A DNA stretch of 21,878 nucleotides from Synergistaceae bacterium UBA6083 (GTDB taxonomy: Bacteria; Synergistota; Synergistia; Synergistales; 79-D21): positions 1 to 21,878 of the forward strand of contig DIXJ01000013.1 in assembly GCA_002436015.1 (NCBI GenBank), read 5' to 3'. The notes beneath the pieces are model-generated. The model saw only the letters and a program-made list of their open reading frames with translations. It ran no database searches and was not told the DNA's origin. Below, piece by piece: positions 21,787 to 21,878 of this stretch. Within the stretch, counting starts at the first letter, position 1. The number at the start of each line of letters is the position of its first letter. The translations under genes and the position numbers were made by a program.

Positions 21787-21814
21787 TTGACAGTTCCGGT
21801 CTTTGTGCTACGAT
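21787..21814 (+). promoter_or_regulatory. Promoter of the gene at the right edge
   Basis: Consensus TTGACA (21787-21792), a 16-nt spacer and TACGAT (21809-21814) form a good sigma-70-type promoter. Predicted transcription would start around 21821, at the left arm of the adjoining palindrome. Confidence 0.65.
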
Positions 21815-21819
21815 TATGC

Positions 21820-21841
21820 CGCCACTAATAAAATAGTGGCG
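21820..21841. promoter_or_regulatory. Operator candidate CGCCACTA-N6-TAGTGGCG
   Basis: A perfect 8-bp inverted repeat with a 6-nt AT-only spacer covers the predicted transcription start of the edge gene. It is the likely binding site of a repressor; the FCD regulator encoded just upstream is the natural candidate. A role as an mRNA 5' hairpin is also possible. Confidence 0.55.
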
Positions 21842-21871
21842 ATCGCGTTTGCGAGGAGGGGTGGTAAAGAA

Positions 21872-21878
21872 ATGGACC
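21872..21878 (+). CDS. Start of an unidentified gene (partial)
   Basis: ATG 21872 followed by GAC is preceded by GAGGAGGGG at 21852-21860 and by a clear promoter and palindrome, so a gene very probably begins here. Only two codons are visible. The site-to-ATG spacing is about eleven bases, slightly long; GTG 21861 overlaps the site and is less likely. Confidence 0.5.

Overview
The window is gene-dense bacterial DNA with a G+C content that looks to be in the high fifties (not counted). It carries about 22 intact chromosomal genes, short terminal pieces of two more, and one clear pseudogene. Gene content points to an anaerobic, amino-acid-using bacterium with strong purine-rich ribosome binding sites and many GTG/TTG starts. 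Supporting genes are fhs-folD one-carbon genes, a BrnQ amino-acid carrier, several PLP lyases, a NimA-like flavoprotein, polyferredoxins, a TRAP transporter remnant, and FCD and MarR regulators. Synergistota or a similar anaerobic lineage would fit, but that is a guess from gene content, not a phylogenetic result. I see no tRNA, rRNA, CRISPR array, insertion sequence or origin.

Layout. Positions 1-969 hold the last codons of a probable formate-tetrahydrofolate ligase, folD and a strong hairpin. Positions 998-3690 (minus strand) hold a DUF134 DNA-binding protein, an MBL-fold hydrolase and a BrnQ carrier; a consensus -35, a 12-bp palindrome and a Fur-box-like repeat lie in front of the MBL gene. 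Positions 3863-4364 (plus) are a decayed TRAP large permease (dctM), followed directly by a second MBL hydrolase of the same subfamily. Then come a cysteine-synthase-family gene (minus) and a NimA-like/DJ-1 pair (plus).

Positions 7490-10825 (minus) form the most interesting unit: a Tat-exported DUF362 protein, a NapH/NapG-like membrane polyferredoxin with an internal twin-arginine motif, tatA and tatC. The two likely Tat clients and their translocase appear to be one operon. A periplasmic double-PDZ protein (plus) follows, then cupin, nudC and hsp20 (minus).

Positions 14192-17603 (minus) hold a zinc-ribbon/coiled-coil membrane protein, a threonine aldolase and a cystathionine-gamma-synthase-family enzyme, with divergent ridA and a universal stress protein beyond. 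A crotonase-fold protein lacking both canonical catalytic glutamates is coupled to an unknown 145-residue protein. The window ends with a MarR-GNAT fusion regulator, an FCD regulator with an unusual winged helix, and the promoter, palindrome and first codons of a further gene.

Together the genes suggest one-carbon and amino-acid metabolism, redox and enamine damage control, and a membrane Fe-S module of unknown substrate. Start sites were mostly moved inward to the codon with the best Shine-Dalgarno spacing.
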